52,291 nucleotides of DNA, taken from positions 1 through 52,291 of the forward strand of contig UQBJ01000011.1 of assembly GCA_900539255.1 (NCBI GenBank), written 5' to 3'. The notes under the pieces were generated by a model that ran no database searches, had not been told where the DNA came from, and saw only the letters and a list, made by a program, of their open reading frames with translations. Within the stretch, counting starts at the first letter, position 1; the number at the start of each line of letters is the position of its first letter. Position numbers and translations under genes: made by a program. This stretch comes from an uncultured Campylobacter sp. (GTDB taxonomy: Bacteria; Campylobacterota; Campylobacteria; Campylobacterales; Campylobacteraceae). Shown here one piece after another: positions 43,424-51,316 of this stretch.

Positions 43424-44587
43424 GTGCTTGCTGACAAACGACTTTTTTACCTAGCCTGCATACTCATCACCATAGGCATAGTGTTTTCCTACTCGCTCAG
43501 TGCCTTTGCGGTGCTTTATTTTGGCTATGATGAGTTTCATTTTTTTGTCAGACAGCTGTGTTTTGGGGGCAGCGGGATTTTGATAATGTTCGCACTCTCG
43601 CGCTTTGACCCTGATGGGCGGGCGTTTGGGTATTTTATGGCTATTTTGCTACTCATCAGTTTCATCGCTATCATCATCTTGCCCTTTTTGCCCGCAAATT
43701 TAGCCACAGCAAGTGGCGGAGCTAAACGCTGGATAAGGCTTGGAGCGATTTCCATAAGCCCTGTGGAGTTTTTTAAAATCGGACTCATCTACTTTCTAGC
43801 GTGGTCCTACACAAGGCGCATTGACGAGAGTAAAAAGGCGATAAAAAGCGAATTTCTCATACTCTTACCCTACTCCATCGCCTCAGCCATCGTCATAGGC
43901 TACATTTATCTCACGCAAAATGACTTGGGGCAAAGCGTCATCAGCATTTTTCTCGTCTTTGCGCTCGCCTTTTTCGCTGGTGCAAGCAAAAGGCTCTTTG
44001 CTGGGGCTTTGGCGCTGGCTATGATGATAGGAATTTTGATGATTTTCAGCAACGAAAGGCGCGCTCAGCGAATGCAGCTGTGGTGGGGCAACATACAAGA
44101 TGCCTTTTTACCGCTCTTTCCCGAGTGGCTGGCAAATGTGCTTAAAGTAAGCAGCAACGATGAGCCTTATCAAATCTCGCACTCACTCAACGCCATCGCG
44201 CACGGCGGATTTTTTGGCGAGGGCTTGGGGCTTGGCATTTTTAAGCTGGGTTTTTTGAGCGAAGTGCATACGGACTTTGTTTTATCGGGCATTGCGGAGG
44301 AAGTGGGGCTTTTGGGCTTGGGCGTGGTGTGCGCGCTGTATTTGCTTTTGATTTTGCGTATATTTAAAATAGCAGGACACTGCGAAAACAAGGTGCATTT
44401 TATTTTCTGCTCAGGCGTTGCTCTGCTCTTGCTTTTCTCGTTTTTTATGAACGCCTTTGGCATTATCTCGCTCACTCCGCTTAAAGGCGTGGCTGTGCCG
44501 CTTTTAAGCTATGGTGGCAGCTCAATGTGGGCGATTTGCATAGGGCTTGGTTTTGTGTTGATGATTTCTAAAAAGGTGCGTTTATGA
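43424..44587 (+). CDS. ftsW: FtsW-type SEDS peptidoglycan glycosyltransferase
   Basis: A 387-residue SEDS protein with about ten membrane helices. Family marks are ASGGAKRWIRLG, FFKIGLIYFLAW, LTQNDLGQSVI, AHGGFFGEGLGLG, HTDFVLSGIAEEVGLLG and LLSYGGSSM. FtsW polymerises septal lipid II together with its class B PBP partner. It starts with GTG at 43424 and overlaps murG by 4 bases (ATGA). The ftsW-murG pairing matches C. jejuni gene order from memory and supports FtsW over RodA. Confidence 0.88.
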   Translation: MLADKRLFYLACILITIGIVFSYSLSAFAVLYFGYDEFHFFVRQLCFGGSGILIMFALSRFDPDGRAFGYFMAILLLISFIAIIILPFLPANLATASGGAKRWIRLGAISISPVEFFKIGLIYFLAWSYTRRIDESKKAIKSEFLILLPYSIASAIVIGYIYLTQNDLGQSVISIFLVFALAFFAGASKRLFAGALALAMMIGILMIFSNERRAQRMQLWWGNIQDAFLPLFPEWLANVLKVSSNDEPYQISHSLNAIAHGGFFGEGLGLGIFKLGFLSEVHTDFVLSGIAEEVGLLGLGVVCALYLLLILRIFKIAGHCENKVHFIFCSGVALLLLFSFFMNAFGIISLTPLKGVAVPLLSYGGSSMWAICIGLGFVLMISKKVRL

Positions 44588-45636
44588 AGATAGCTATTAC
44601 AGGCGGTGGCACGGGCGGGCATTTAAATATAGCCAAATGCTTGCTCGAAGTGGCGTTAAATTTAAATTTAGAGTGTATTTACATAGGCTCGCAAAGCGGA
44701 CAGGATAAAAAGTGGTTTGAAAATGAGATGAAATTCAGCGCAAAATACTTTTTGCCAAGCAGCGGCGTAGTCGATAAAAAGGGCTTTGCTAAGGTAAAAT
44801 CCTTTTTTCATATCCTAAATTTAAGTTTCACCGCTCAAAAAATTCTAAAACACAACCAAATTCAAGCCGTTTTCAGCGTGGGCGGATACTCAGCCGCAGC
44901 GGCTAGTTTTGGGGCTTTGCTCGCGGGCGTGCCACTTTTTTTGCACGAGCAAAACTCAAAAAGCGGAAGCTTAAATTCACTCTTAAAACCCTTTGCAAAG
45001 GGCTTTTATACGGCGTTTTCGCCCACGCCTATGCCTTATCCTGTGGCAGATAGGTTCTTTGAGACGGCAAGAAAGCGAAAAGAGCTTAAAACACTCATCT
45101 TTTTGGGCGGTTCGCAAGGGGCAAGTTTTATCAATGATTTAGCCTTAAAACTCGCCCAAAAGCTTGATGAAAAGGGTGTTTCAATCATTCATCAATGTGG
45201 CGAAAAAGACTTGCAAAAATGCCAAGAATTTTACGCAAATTCGGGCATAAAGGCTGACTGCTTTGCTTTTTGCGAGCATTTGGAGCAAAAGATGACTAAG
45301 GCGGATTTAGCTGTGTCTAGGGCTGGGGCTAGCACGCTTTTTGAGCTGTGCGCAAACACCTTGCCAGCGGTGTTTGTCCCTTATCCTTATGCGGCGAAAA
45401 ATCATCAGTATTTTAACGCGAAATTTTTGCTTGACAAAGCCTTATGTCAAATTTTTACCCAAGATGAGCTTAAATTTGATGCGAAAAATGACTATGAAAG
45501 CCTTTTAAATTCAATCTTTTCGATGAATTTAAGCCAAATTTCAAGCGAACTGCAAGCTGTGGCGCAAAAAAATGGCGCAAAAACCTTGCTTGAAAGGGCT
45601 TTGAGTGAAAGCGCGAAACAAAAAACCAAACGCTAG
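44584..45636 (+). CDS. murG: UDP-GlcNAc:lipid I N-acetylglucosaminyltransferase MurG
   Basis: A 350-residue GT28 enzyme that adds GlcNAc to lipid I to make lipid II at the inner face of the membrane. Visible are the N-terminal glycine loop ITGGGTGGHLN, the second loop SVGGYSAAAASFGAL, the nucleotide-binding LGGSQGASFINDLAL and ADLAVSRAGASTLFEL with PYPYAAKNHQYFNA. It is translationally coupled to ftsW. Confidence 0.92.
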   Translation: MKIAITGGGTGGHLNIAKCLLEVALNLNLECIYIGSQSGQDKKWFENEMKFSAKYFLPSSGVVDKKGFAKVKSFFHILNLSFTAQKILKHNQIQAVFSVGGYSAAAASFGALLAGVPLFLHEQNSKSGSLNSLLKPFAKGFYTAFSPTPMPYPVADRFFETARKRKELKTLIFLGGSQGASFINDLALKLAQKLDEKGVSIIHQCGEKDLQKCQEFYANSGIKADCFAFCEHLEQKMTKADLAVSRAGASTLFELCANTLPAVFVPYPYAAKNHQYFNAKFLLDKALCQIFTQDELKFDAKNDYESLLNSIFSMNLSQISSELQAVAQKNGAKTLLERALSESAKQKTKR

Positions 45637-45677
45637 CACGCATTTGCAAAAATTCGCTAAATTTTCTTTCATCACCC

Positions 45678-45706
45678 TTGACAAAATAGCTTTGATTTAG
45701 TATAAT
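45678..45706 (+). promoter_or_regulatory. Perfect sigma-70 consensus promoter for the tRNA operon
   Basis: TTGACA at 45678-45683 and TATAAT at 45701-45706 with a 17-bp spacer, 60 bp upstream of the first tRNA. This is the ideal E. coli-type promoter and stands out in a genome whose other promoters lack -35 elements. Confidence 0.85.
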
Positions 45707-45765
45707 CGCTCTTTTGTTTTGCTTTTGCAAGTGGCAAAAAAGGCTTGCAAAGGTGCATTTGTGGC

Positions 45766-45841
45766 GTCTCGCTAGCTCAGTCGGTAGAGCATCTCCCTTT
45801 TAAGGAGGGGGCCGTTGGTTCGAATCCAACGCGGGACACCA
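45766..45841 (+). tRNA. tRNA-Lys (anticodon UUU)
   Basis: A 76-base cloverleaf with encoded CCA, anticodon loop CTTTTAA and acceptor GTCTCGC/GCGGGAC (one T-G pair). First gene of the tRNA operon. Confidence 0.95.
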
Positions 45842-45855
45842 GAATTTAAGGGTTT

Positions 45856-45931
45856 GACCCTTTCGTCTAGCGGTCCAGGACGCCATTCTCTCTGTTTGGT
45901 AACAGAGGTTCAAATCCTCTAGGGGTCGCCA
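45856..45931 (+). tRNA. tRNA-Glu-like gene (anticodon CUC), irregular anticodon arm
   Basis: Acceptor (GACCCTT/AGGGGTC), D-arm (GTCT/GGAC), T-arm (AGAGG/CCTCT) and CCA are intact and of the tRNA-Glu type (TCGTCTAG). The anticodon arm reads CCATT-CTCTCTG-TTTGG: two T-T mismatches next to the loop, a pyrimidine (T) at position 37 and G at 38. Normal tRNA-Glu has anticodon UUC followed by A37. It could be a rare Glu(CUC) gene, a damaged copy, or a sequence error. An alternative hairpin CTCTGTT/AACAGAG overlaps the anticodon arm and variable loop. Confidence 0.65.
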
Positions 45932-45962
45932 CGGTTGTGTGGCAGCGTTTGCTTGCCGAAAT

Positions 45963-46038
45963 GGTCGCTTAGCTCAGTTGGTAGAGCGCCACTCTTACAA
46001 AGTGGATGTCATAAGTTCGAGTCTTATAGCGACCACCA
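45963..46038 (+). tRNA. tRNA-Val (anticodon UAC)
   Basis: A 76-base cloverleaf with CCA. Anticodon stem CCACT/AGTGG, loop CTTACAA, acceptor GGTCGCT/AGCGACC. Confidence 0.95.
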
Positions 46039-46137
46039 TTTAGAATGCGGAAGCGCAGAAGCTAATGCGTGCTTTTTACAAGGCAAAAAGCTAGCTTGTG
46101 TGTCTGTTTTTCGTAGTTTGTCTCCGTATTTTGTAGT

Positions 46138-46214
46138 GCAGCGGTAGTTCAGCTGGTTAGAACGCCGCCCTGTCACGGCGGAGGTCGCGGGTTCGAGCCC
46201 CGTCCGCTGCGCCA
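46138..46214 (+). tRNA. tRNA-Asp (anticodon GUC)
   Basis: A 77-base cloverleaf with CCA. Anticodon stem CCGCC/GGCGG, loop CTGTCAC, acceptor GCAGCGG/CCGCTGC. A 99-bp gap separates it from tRNA-Val, the longest in the operon. Confidence 0.95.
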
Positions 46215-46270
46215 CAAGGCTTGGAAGTCCTTTATCACCCCGATAAACAAGGCTTTTCAAGCTGTCCTAT

Positions 46271-46346
46271 GTCTCGTTAGCTCAGCTGGTAGAGCATCTG
46301 ACTCTTAATCAGGCGGTCGTTGGTTCGATCCCAACACGGGACACCA
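46271..46346 (+). tRNA. tRNA-Lys (anticodon CUU)
   Basis: A 76-base cloverleaf with CCA, loop CTCTTAA. Its acceptor and T stem nearly copy the tRNA-Lys(UUU) of the same operon, which suggests duplication. It is 17 bp before the DUF2157 gene. Confidence 0.95.
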
Positions 46347-46363
46347 CTTTAAAAGGATTAAAT

Positions 46364-47608
46364 TTGATTTTTTATAAACAAAATTTTTTAAAAAGCGAAC
46401 TCAACAAGCTTGAAAAAGACGGGCTTTTAAACGCCGAACAAAAAGAGCGCATTTTCGCGCATTATCAAATCTCACCCACACAAACAAAGGCAAATTCGCC
46501 TTTACTCGTGGTGCTTGCGGCGGTTTTGTTTTCGCTTTCACTCATCACGCTTGTAGGCTACAACTGGGAGCAAATCCCCGCTTTTATCCGCACCACGCTA
46601 CTTTTAAGCACACTTTTATGCGCTCAAATCGCCCTTTATCTTTGCAAGGACAAAAGCCGAATTTGGAGCGAATTTGTAGGCATTTTAAGCAACTTTGTCT
46701 TGCTTGCAAATTTAGCCTTGCTTTCACAAATTTATCATCTTGGCGATGACACGGCAAGTGCCTTTTTAGGTGTGGCTTTTGTGAGTTTGCTCGTGGCGTT
46801 TGCGCTTAAAAGTAGCTTTGTCTTTTGGCAAGCCTATATTTTCGCCATTATCGCCTTTTGTATAAATGCAGATGATAAAATTTTCACGCATTCTTTTGCC
46901 ATTTTTGTGCTGTGTGGCTTTATCTTGCAAGCGCAAAACGGCTCAAAAACCCTTGCCTTTGTAAATTTTTTCGCCCTTTTGGCTTATCTTTACTTCGCGC
47001 CTTGGTTTTTTGACGCGTTTTATGCCCCTTTTTCTAGACTCTTTCCTTGCCTTGCTTTTCCGCTCAGCCTTTTGTTTTTAGCCTTTAACGCGCAAAGTTA
47101 CAAGCCTTACGCCCTTTTTACCTGCGCTTTGACGCTTATCATTTTGCTTAATCTCTACGCTTCGCCCGATTTCATCGCGCCAACGCTCATCGGTATGAAT
47201 TTTTCTTTCATTAAATTTTTGGTTATGCTTGCATTTTTAGTGCCTGCACTTTTAAATTTAGCCTTTAAACGATACTTTTTAGGCATTTTGGGCGTGTTGT
47301 TTTGGCTTGAAATTTATGGCTTTTTGAATTTTGCGCCGTATCAACTTTTTGGATATGGCTATGAATCCACGCTTTATCGCACTTTTGCGCAAATTTTTTA
47401 CTCCTTTTTAACGCTCATTTTTGGGGTGTATCTCATCAAAGAAAAGCGCGTAGTGCTAGGCATTTTAACGATTTGTGCGCTTGTTGTGGTGCGTTATATC
47501 CATTTGCTTGGGGACTACATAGGCGCGAGCATTATCTTTGCGATATTTGGCTGCATTTTGCTCATCATCGCACGCAAAAAGCAAAAAGGGGTGCAAAATG
47601 AAGCATAA
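46364..47608 (+). CDS. DUF2157 membrane protein
   Basis: A 414-residue protein with a short soluble N-terminus (KSELNKLEKDGLLNAEQKERIFAHYQ, the DUF2157 signature) and about eleven to twelve helices. Function unknown. It starts with TTG at 46364 behind AAAAGGA; no ATG is near. It directly follows the tRNA operon and overlaps the next gene by 11 bases. DUF2157 and GDYXXLXY genes form a common pair in bacteria, so the two proteins may act together in the envelope. Confidence 0.8.
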   Translation: MIFYKQNFLKSELNKLEKDGLLNAEQKERIFAHYQISPTQTKANSPLLVVLAAVLFSLSLITLVGYNWEQIPAFIRTTLLLSTLLCAQIALYLCKDKSRIWSEFVGILSNFVLLANLALLSQIYHLGDDTASAFLGVAFVSLLVAFALKSSFVFWQAYIFAIIAFCINADDKIFTHSFAIFVLCGFILQAQNGSKTLAFVNFFALLAYLYFAPWFFDAFYAPFSRLFPCLAFPLSLLFLAFNAQSYKPYALFTCALTLIILLNLYASPDFIAPTLIGMNFSFIKFLVMLAFLVPALLNLAFKRYFLGILGVLFWLEIYGFLNFAPYQLFGYGYESTLYRTFAQIFYSFLTLIFGVYLIKEKRVVLGILTICALVVVRYIHLLGDYIGASIIFAIFGCILLIIARKKQKGVQNEA

Positions 47609-48191
47609 ATTCCTTGTGTTTGCCTTTGTGGCGCAGTTTGCACTCATCGCGCTTGTGTTTTTTAACGCCTATTTGCCCATACTTTTTGGCGATGAAGTGA
47701 AGTTGCGAGCGCGTGGATACGACCCGCGCGACATACTTTCGGGCAATTTCGTGCGTTTAGACTACGGCGTAAGCGTGGAAGAAAGCGAATTTAACGCCAC
47801 TCAAAATAGAAAAAACTTTTTTGTCCTACTTGTCGATGAATACAAAAACGGCGTATTTAAATTTGGCGACATTGTGCTTGATGAGCCACAAAATGCGCTC
47901 TATGTCAAGGCAAAGCGCACTTATGTGTGGAGCGATACCCTAGTAATCGGGGCGGAGAAATACTTTGCGCCCAAAGAAAAGGCACTCGAAATCGAACGCA
48001 AGCTCAATGCTTTAAGAAGTGCTAGTGAAATTCCTTTGACGGGCAATGTCGAGTTAGAGGACGAATACATCGGCTTTGGCGCACTCGTTACGCTTAAAAT
48101 TTACAAGGGCAAAGCTAGGATTGTGAATTTGGAGATTGTAGATGACGCAAAAAATGACAATTTGCAAGGCAAGGCTGATGATGAGAGTTAG
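47598..48191 (+). CDS. GDYXXLXY-domain envelope protein
   Basis: A 197-residue protein with an N-terminal anchor (FLVFAFVAQFALIALVFFNAYL) and the signature GNFVRLDYGVS (GDYXXLXY family; here GNF replaces GDY). Start ATG at 47598, 11 bases before the end of the DUF2157 gene; an earlier in-frame start at 47538 would lie deep inside that gene and is rejected. The C-terminal tail is acidic (DDAKNDNLQGKADDES). Function unknown, likely linked to the DUF2157 partner. Confidence 0.78.
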   Translation: MKHKFLVFAFVAQFALIALVFFNAYLPILFGDEVKLRARGYDPRDILSGNFVRLDYGVSVEESEFNATQNRKNFFVLLVDEYKNGVFKFGDIVLDEPQNALYVKAKRTYVWSDTLVIGAEKYFAPKEKALEIERKLNALRSASEIPLTGNVELEDEYIGFGALVTLKIYKGKARIVNLEIVDDAKNDNLQGKADDES

Positions 48192-48877
48192 AGCCACTCA
48201 CAGATAGCTTATGCACCCAAACAGGCATAGCTAAAACAAATTTTTGCGATGAAATTATCATAGAAACAGATGATATTTCTAGCAAAGACAAAGAAAACAA
48301 CAAAAGCGTGCAAAATCCTGTAAAATAAGACTTGTATAATATCTTTTTGCGTGGCAAGCCATAGGGGTTAAATTTATATTATAATTCTTGCGTTAAACAA
48401 AGATTTACGCCTTTGAGCGCGTTATAGCAGGGCAAGCGAAGTCTTTGATAGCCCCCTGCTTGTCCTTTGTATTTTAAATTTCATCTTTGATTTTGCTTTT
48501 AAATTTTTGTAAAATTCTCTCATAAAGGTTTCGCTAGTAGTGGTGAAAACTTGCCCTACGCTTTGAGTCAAGCAAGCGTTATCCGTTTTTTTCACTGACG
48601 ACACGGCGTAAATTCAAAGGTATTATAAATTTTTGTCTCAAAATAAAAAGATTGCAAACCCCCGTCAGCATAAAAACGGGGGCAAATTCATTCCAAAAAA
48701 AGGAATTCGTAAAGGAGGTTCTTAGTCAAGGGCAAGGAGAAAACCCTTGCTTGAAATGCCTTTTTGCACTTCAAGTAAAGGCTTTTTACGCGTTTTTTCT
48801 CACAATGACGAAAAAGACAGCGTTACTTGCGTAAAAGCGCCGAGCCGTTTAAGGCTCGGTTTTGTGGATTTTTTGTT
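48192..48877. other. Gene-free stretch with a coding-like relic and stem-loops
   Basis: At 48182-48328 one frame reads TDSLCTQTGIAKTNFCDEII and further acidic residues to TAA, preceded by stops, so at most a gene remnant. At 48659-48682 the arms CCCCCGT and ACGGGGG form a hairpin. At 48840-48863 CCGAGCC/GGCTCGG is followed by TTTTG, resembling a terminator. No known RNA gene (tmRNA, SRP, RNase P) is recognised. Confidence 0.45.
48840..48863 (+). terminator. Terminator-like stem-loop
   Basis: A 7-bp GC-rich stem CCGAGCC/GGCTCGG with a 6-base loop followed by TTTTG. What it would terminate is unclear, since no gene precedes it closely on this strand. Confidence 0.45.
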
Positions 48878-49602
48878 TGTTTCACTCACTCAAAATGACA
48901 AATTCCTTGTCATACTGAGCCTTTGGCGAAGTATCCATAAATTTAAAGAGTGTCTTAAATTCTATGGATTTTTCGCTACGCTCAAAATGACAAATCAAAG
49001 CTCGTCCCCAAAAAGAGACGAGCTTAGCTCAAAGCAAGCCCGCTTGACAAGCTCCGAATTTAAACGCAAATTCAGCTTTATGGATTGCCACGCCGTTTTT
49101 TAAACGGCTCGCAATGACAGGCTAAAAAGCCAACTCCGCTTAACAAGCCACGAACCGCCTAAACAGCTCGCAACGATAGCCACAAAGGCGCGGTGTTACG
49201 AGACGATTTTAAGGGTTGTGCCGTGAAAACCGCACAGGCTGGTCGTTTAAAAGTCTGCCGCAGTGCGATTTTCACAAGCTCCATTGAATTCGCGCAAAGC
49301 CACGCCCTTTTGATTAAACCTAGCAAAACGCTTTCCGCATACCGCACAATTCCAACGCCCAGCACAATGACAAATTCCTTGTCATACTGAGCCTTTGGCG
49401 AAGTATCCACAAATTTAAAGCGTGGATTTTTCGCCTTTTGCAAAAGGCTCAAAATGACAAAGTTAAGGCTTTTTGTCATACTGAGCCTTTGGCGAAGTAT
49501 CCATAAATTTAAAGTGTGTCTTAAATTCTGTGGATTTTTTGCTATCGCTCAAAATGACAAAAGTGGTGTGGATTTTTCGCTTTCTAGCAAAAGCTCAAAA
49601 TG
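48878..49602. repeat. Array of palindromic repeats (types A and B)
   Basis: Full type-A palindromes lie at about 48907-48993, 49377-49459 and 49473-49560, each with CTTGTCATACTGAGCC or TTTGTCATACTGAGCC, GGCGAAGTATCCA, then a TGGATTTTT arm and GCTCAAAATGACAA. A half copy is at 49562-49602. A type-B piece with ATGGATTGCCACGCC and GGCTCGCAATGACA is at 49080-49119. At 48998-49025 AAGCTCGTC/GACGAGCTT forms a separate 9-bp stem. 49603-49807 is AT-rich and leads to the methyltransferase genes. Confidence 0.85.
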
Positions 49603-49807
49603 ACAAGATTTTTTAAAAATTCAAATAAAATTTAAAAAATTCAAAAAAATTTTAAATTCCAAAGGCTTGTTTAAAAAAAAGTCGCTTGTCGCTTCAAGTG
49701 TGAAATGTTTGCAAGGTTTTTTGTGATAAAATTTCATTAACGATTTTTTTGTTTTAAAAATATAAAATAATAAACATTTTAAACGATTTACAAGGCAAAG
49801 GACGAAA

Positions 49808-50527
49808 ATGAAAACTTTTATTTCAAATGCTGAAATCTCCACAGGCACGGGCAGTGTGAGCGAGATTTGGGAAAATATCTTTTCAAAAAAAGAGTGGGGC
49901 AAGTATCCTAGCGAGGCGGTGATTCGCTTCATCGCCCGAAATTTCTACAACGCAAAGGACAGAAACGCCGTAAAAGTCCTAGAACTAGGGCTTGGCACGG
50001 GAGCGAATTTATGGTTTTGCGCTAGGGAGGGCTTGCGCGTGAGCGGAGTGGATTTTAGTCAAAGCGGGATTGAGCGCTTTTTGGGCAGAATGGCTGCTGA
50101 GAATTTAAGCTCGCAAATTGACAAAATAGCGCAAGGGGACTACTACGAAAGGCTTGATGAGTTTGAAAATGAGAGCTTTGACGCTTTCATCGACTCTTAT
50201 TCTTTGGCGTATAACGACTTTGAGCGCACAAAAGCCATTATCGACAAGGCTGTAAGCAAGCTCAAAAGGGGAGCTAAATTTTTATCTATCACGCCGAGCG
50301 TGAAAAACGAGGGCTTTGAGCCTGATGAGAGTTTGGGGTATCACCTTGTAAAGCCTATCAAAGGTAGCGATGCCTTTACGGGTGTCATTCGCTTTTGCGA
50401 TGAGAGCGACATTCAAAGCCTTTATAACGGCGCAAACTACGAGATAACGAGCATTGAAAGTATCACACATAGCAAAAATGGTGTCGTTGAAAATGATTTG
50501 TTTATCATTCAAGGGAGCAAAAAATGA
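49808..50527 (+). CDS. Class I SAM-dependent methyltransferase, first of a tandem pair
   Basis: A 239-residue methyltransferase with the SAM motif VLELGLGTGANLWFCA (residues about 57-72), acidic VSGVDFSQSGIE (motif II) and FDAFIDSYSL. The N-terminal IWENIFSKKEWGKYPSE is a recurring start in methyltransferases of surface-glycan clusters in Campylobacter, such as those near O-methyl phosphoramidate genes; this link is from memory. It overlaps the next gene by 4 bases (ATGA) and its first two thirds are very similar to that gene in DNA sequence. ATG at 49808 with an AAAGGACGAAA site. Substrate not known; a sugar or lipid-linked glycan is likely. Confidence 0.75.
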   Translation: MKTFISNAEISTGTGSVSEIWENIFSKKEWGKYPSEAVIRFIARNFYNAKDRNAVKVLELGLGTGANLWFCAREGLRVSGVDFSQSGIERFLGRMAAENLSSQIDKIAQGDYYERLDEFENESFDAFIDSYSLAYNDFERTKAIIDKAVSKLKRGAKFLSITPSVKNEGFEPDESLGYHLVKPIKGSDAFTGVIRFCDESDIQSLYNGANYEITSIESITHSKNGVVENDLFIIQGSKK

Positions 50528-51279
50528 GCCAGCAGCTGTGGGAAGGCATTTTCAAAAACAGAGAATGGGGCAGGTATCCTAGCGAAAATTTTATCCGTTT
50601 CATCGCCCGAAATTTCTATGGCGCAAAGGACAGAAACGCTGTAAAAGTCCTAGAACTAGGGCTTGGCACGGGATCAAACCTTTGGTTTTGCGCTAGGGAG
50701 GGCTTTCGCGTGAGCGGGATAGAGTTTGCTCAAAGCGGCATAGAGCTTTTTGAAAAAAGAATGAGGGCTGAGAATTTAAGCTCACAAATCGATAAAATCG
50801 CGCGAGGGGATTACTACGAAAAGCTTGATGAATTTGATGATGAGAGTTTTGACGCGGTGGTTGATGTCTGCTCGCTCACTTGCAACGACAGGCAAAAAAC
50901 GCAAAAGATTTTCAAAAAGGCTATGCAAAAGCTCAAATTTGGGGGCAAATTTTACTCATCGACTTTGGCGGTGGGACTTTGGGGCTATGAGAGTGAAAAA
51001 GGTGCGTGGCAAGAGCCACAAGATGGCATTTACACGCATATGAGTAAGCTGCGTTTTGAGGACAAAAAAAGCGTGCAAGAGCTTTATAAAGCCGAAAATT
51101 TCATCATCGAAAGCCTGCTTACCCAAACCCTAGAAAATGACAAAATCCTTGACAAACTCTTTATAGTCGAGGGCGTGAAAACTCATCAAACGGGGGGGGG
51201 GGAAGCCCTACCAAGTCATCGGGCTGGAACTTTCGCCGAGAACCTGCGAGCAAAAGCAAATGCGGGAGCAAGCCTTTGA
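50524..51279 (+). CDS. Class I SAM-dependent methyltransferase with a phase-variable G11 tail
   Basis: A 251-residue paralogue of the preceding enzyme (LWEGIFKNREWGRYPSE, VLELGLGTGSNLWFCA, VSGIEFAQSGIE). A run of 11 G at 51192-51202 follows the last conserved part (DKLFIVEGVKTHQT). With 11 G the protein ends at 51279. With 12 it ends in a TGA overlapping the next ATG (ATGA at 51317-51320). With 10 or 13 it runs on in frame into the downstream FemAB/GNAT-like gene. The tail KPYQVIGLELSPRTCEQ of the 10-G frame looks most like real protein. Tract length may thus set separate, coupled or fused products. Confidence 0.75.
   Translation: MSQQLWEGIFKNREWGRYPSENFIRFIARNFYGAKDRNAVKVLELGLGTGSNLWFCAREGFRVSGIEFAQSGIELFEKRMRAENLSSQIDKIARGDYYEKLDEFDDESFDAVVDVCSLTCNDRQKTQKIFKKAMQKLKFGGKFYSSTLAVGLWGYESEKGAWQEPQDGIYTHMSKLRFEDKKSVQELYKAENFIIESLLTQTLENDKILDKLFIVEGVKTHQTGGGEALPSHRAGTFAENLRAKANAGASL
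51192..51202 (+). repeat. G11 phase-variation tract at the methyltransferase 3' end
   Basis: Eleven G. All three phases have a distinct outcome for the methyltransferase C-terminus and its link to the next gene (stop at 51279, stop overlapping the next ATG, or fusion). Confidence 0.9.
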
Positions 51280-51316
51280 ACCGAAATTTACAAACTCCAA
51301 ACAAGGGCGGTGGAAA

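Noticed and set aside
48422..48604. 60-codon minus-strand frame in the spacer
   Set aside because: No homology, no clear ribosome site, and it overlaps hairpin-like sequence.
48192..49807. Possible tmRNA, SRP RNA or RNase P RNA gene
   Set aside because: None of their conserved core sequences could be found on either strand.
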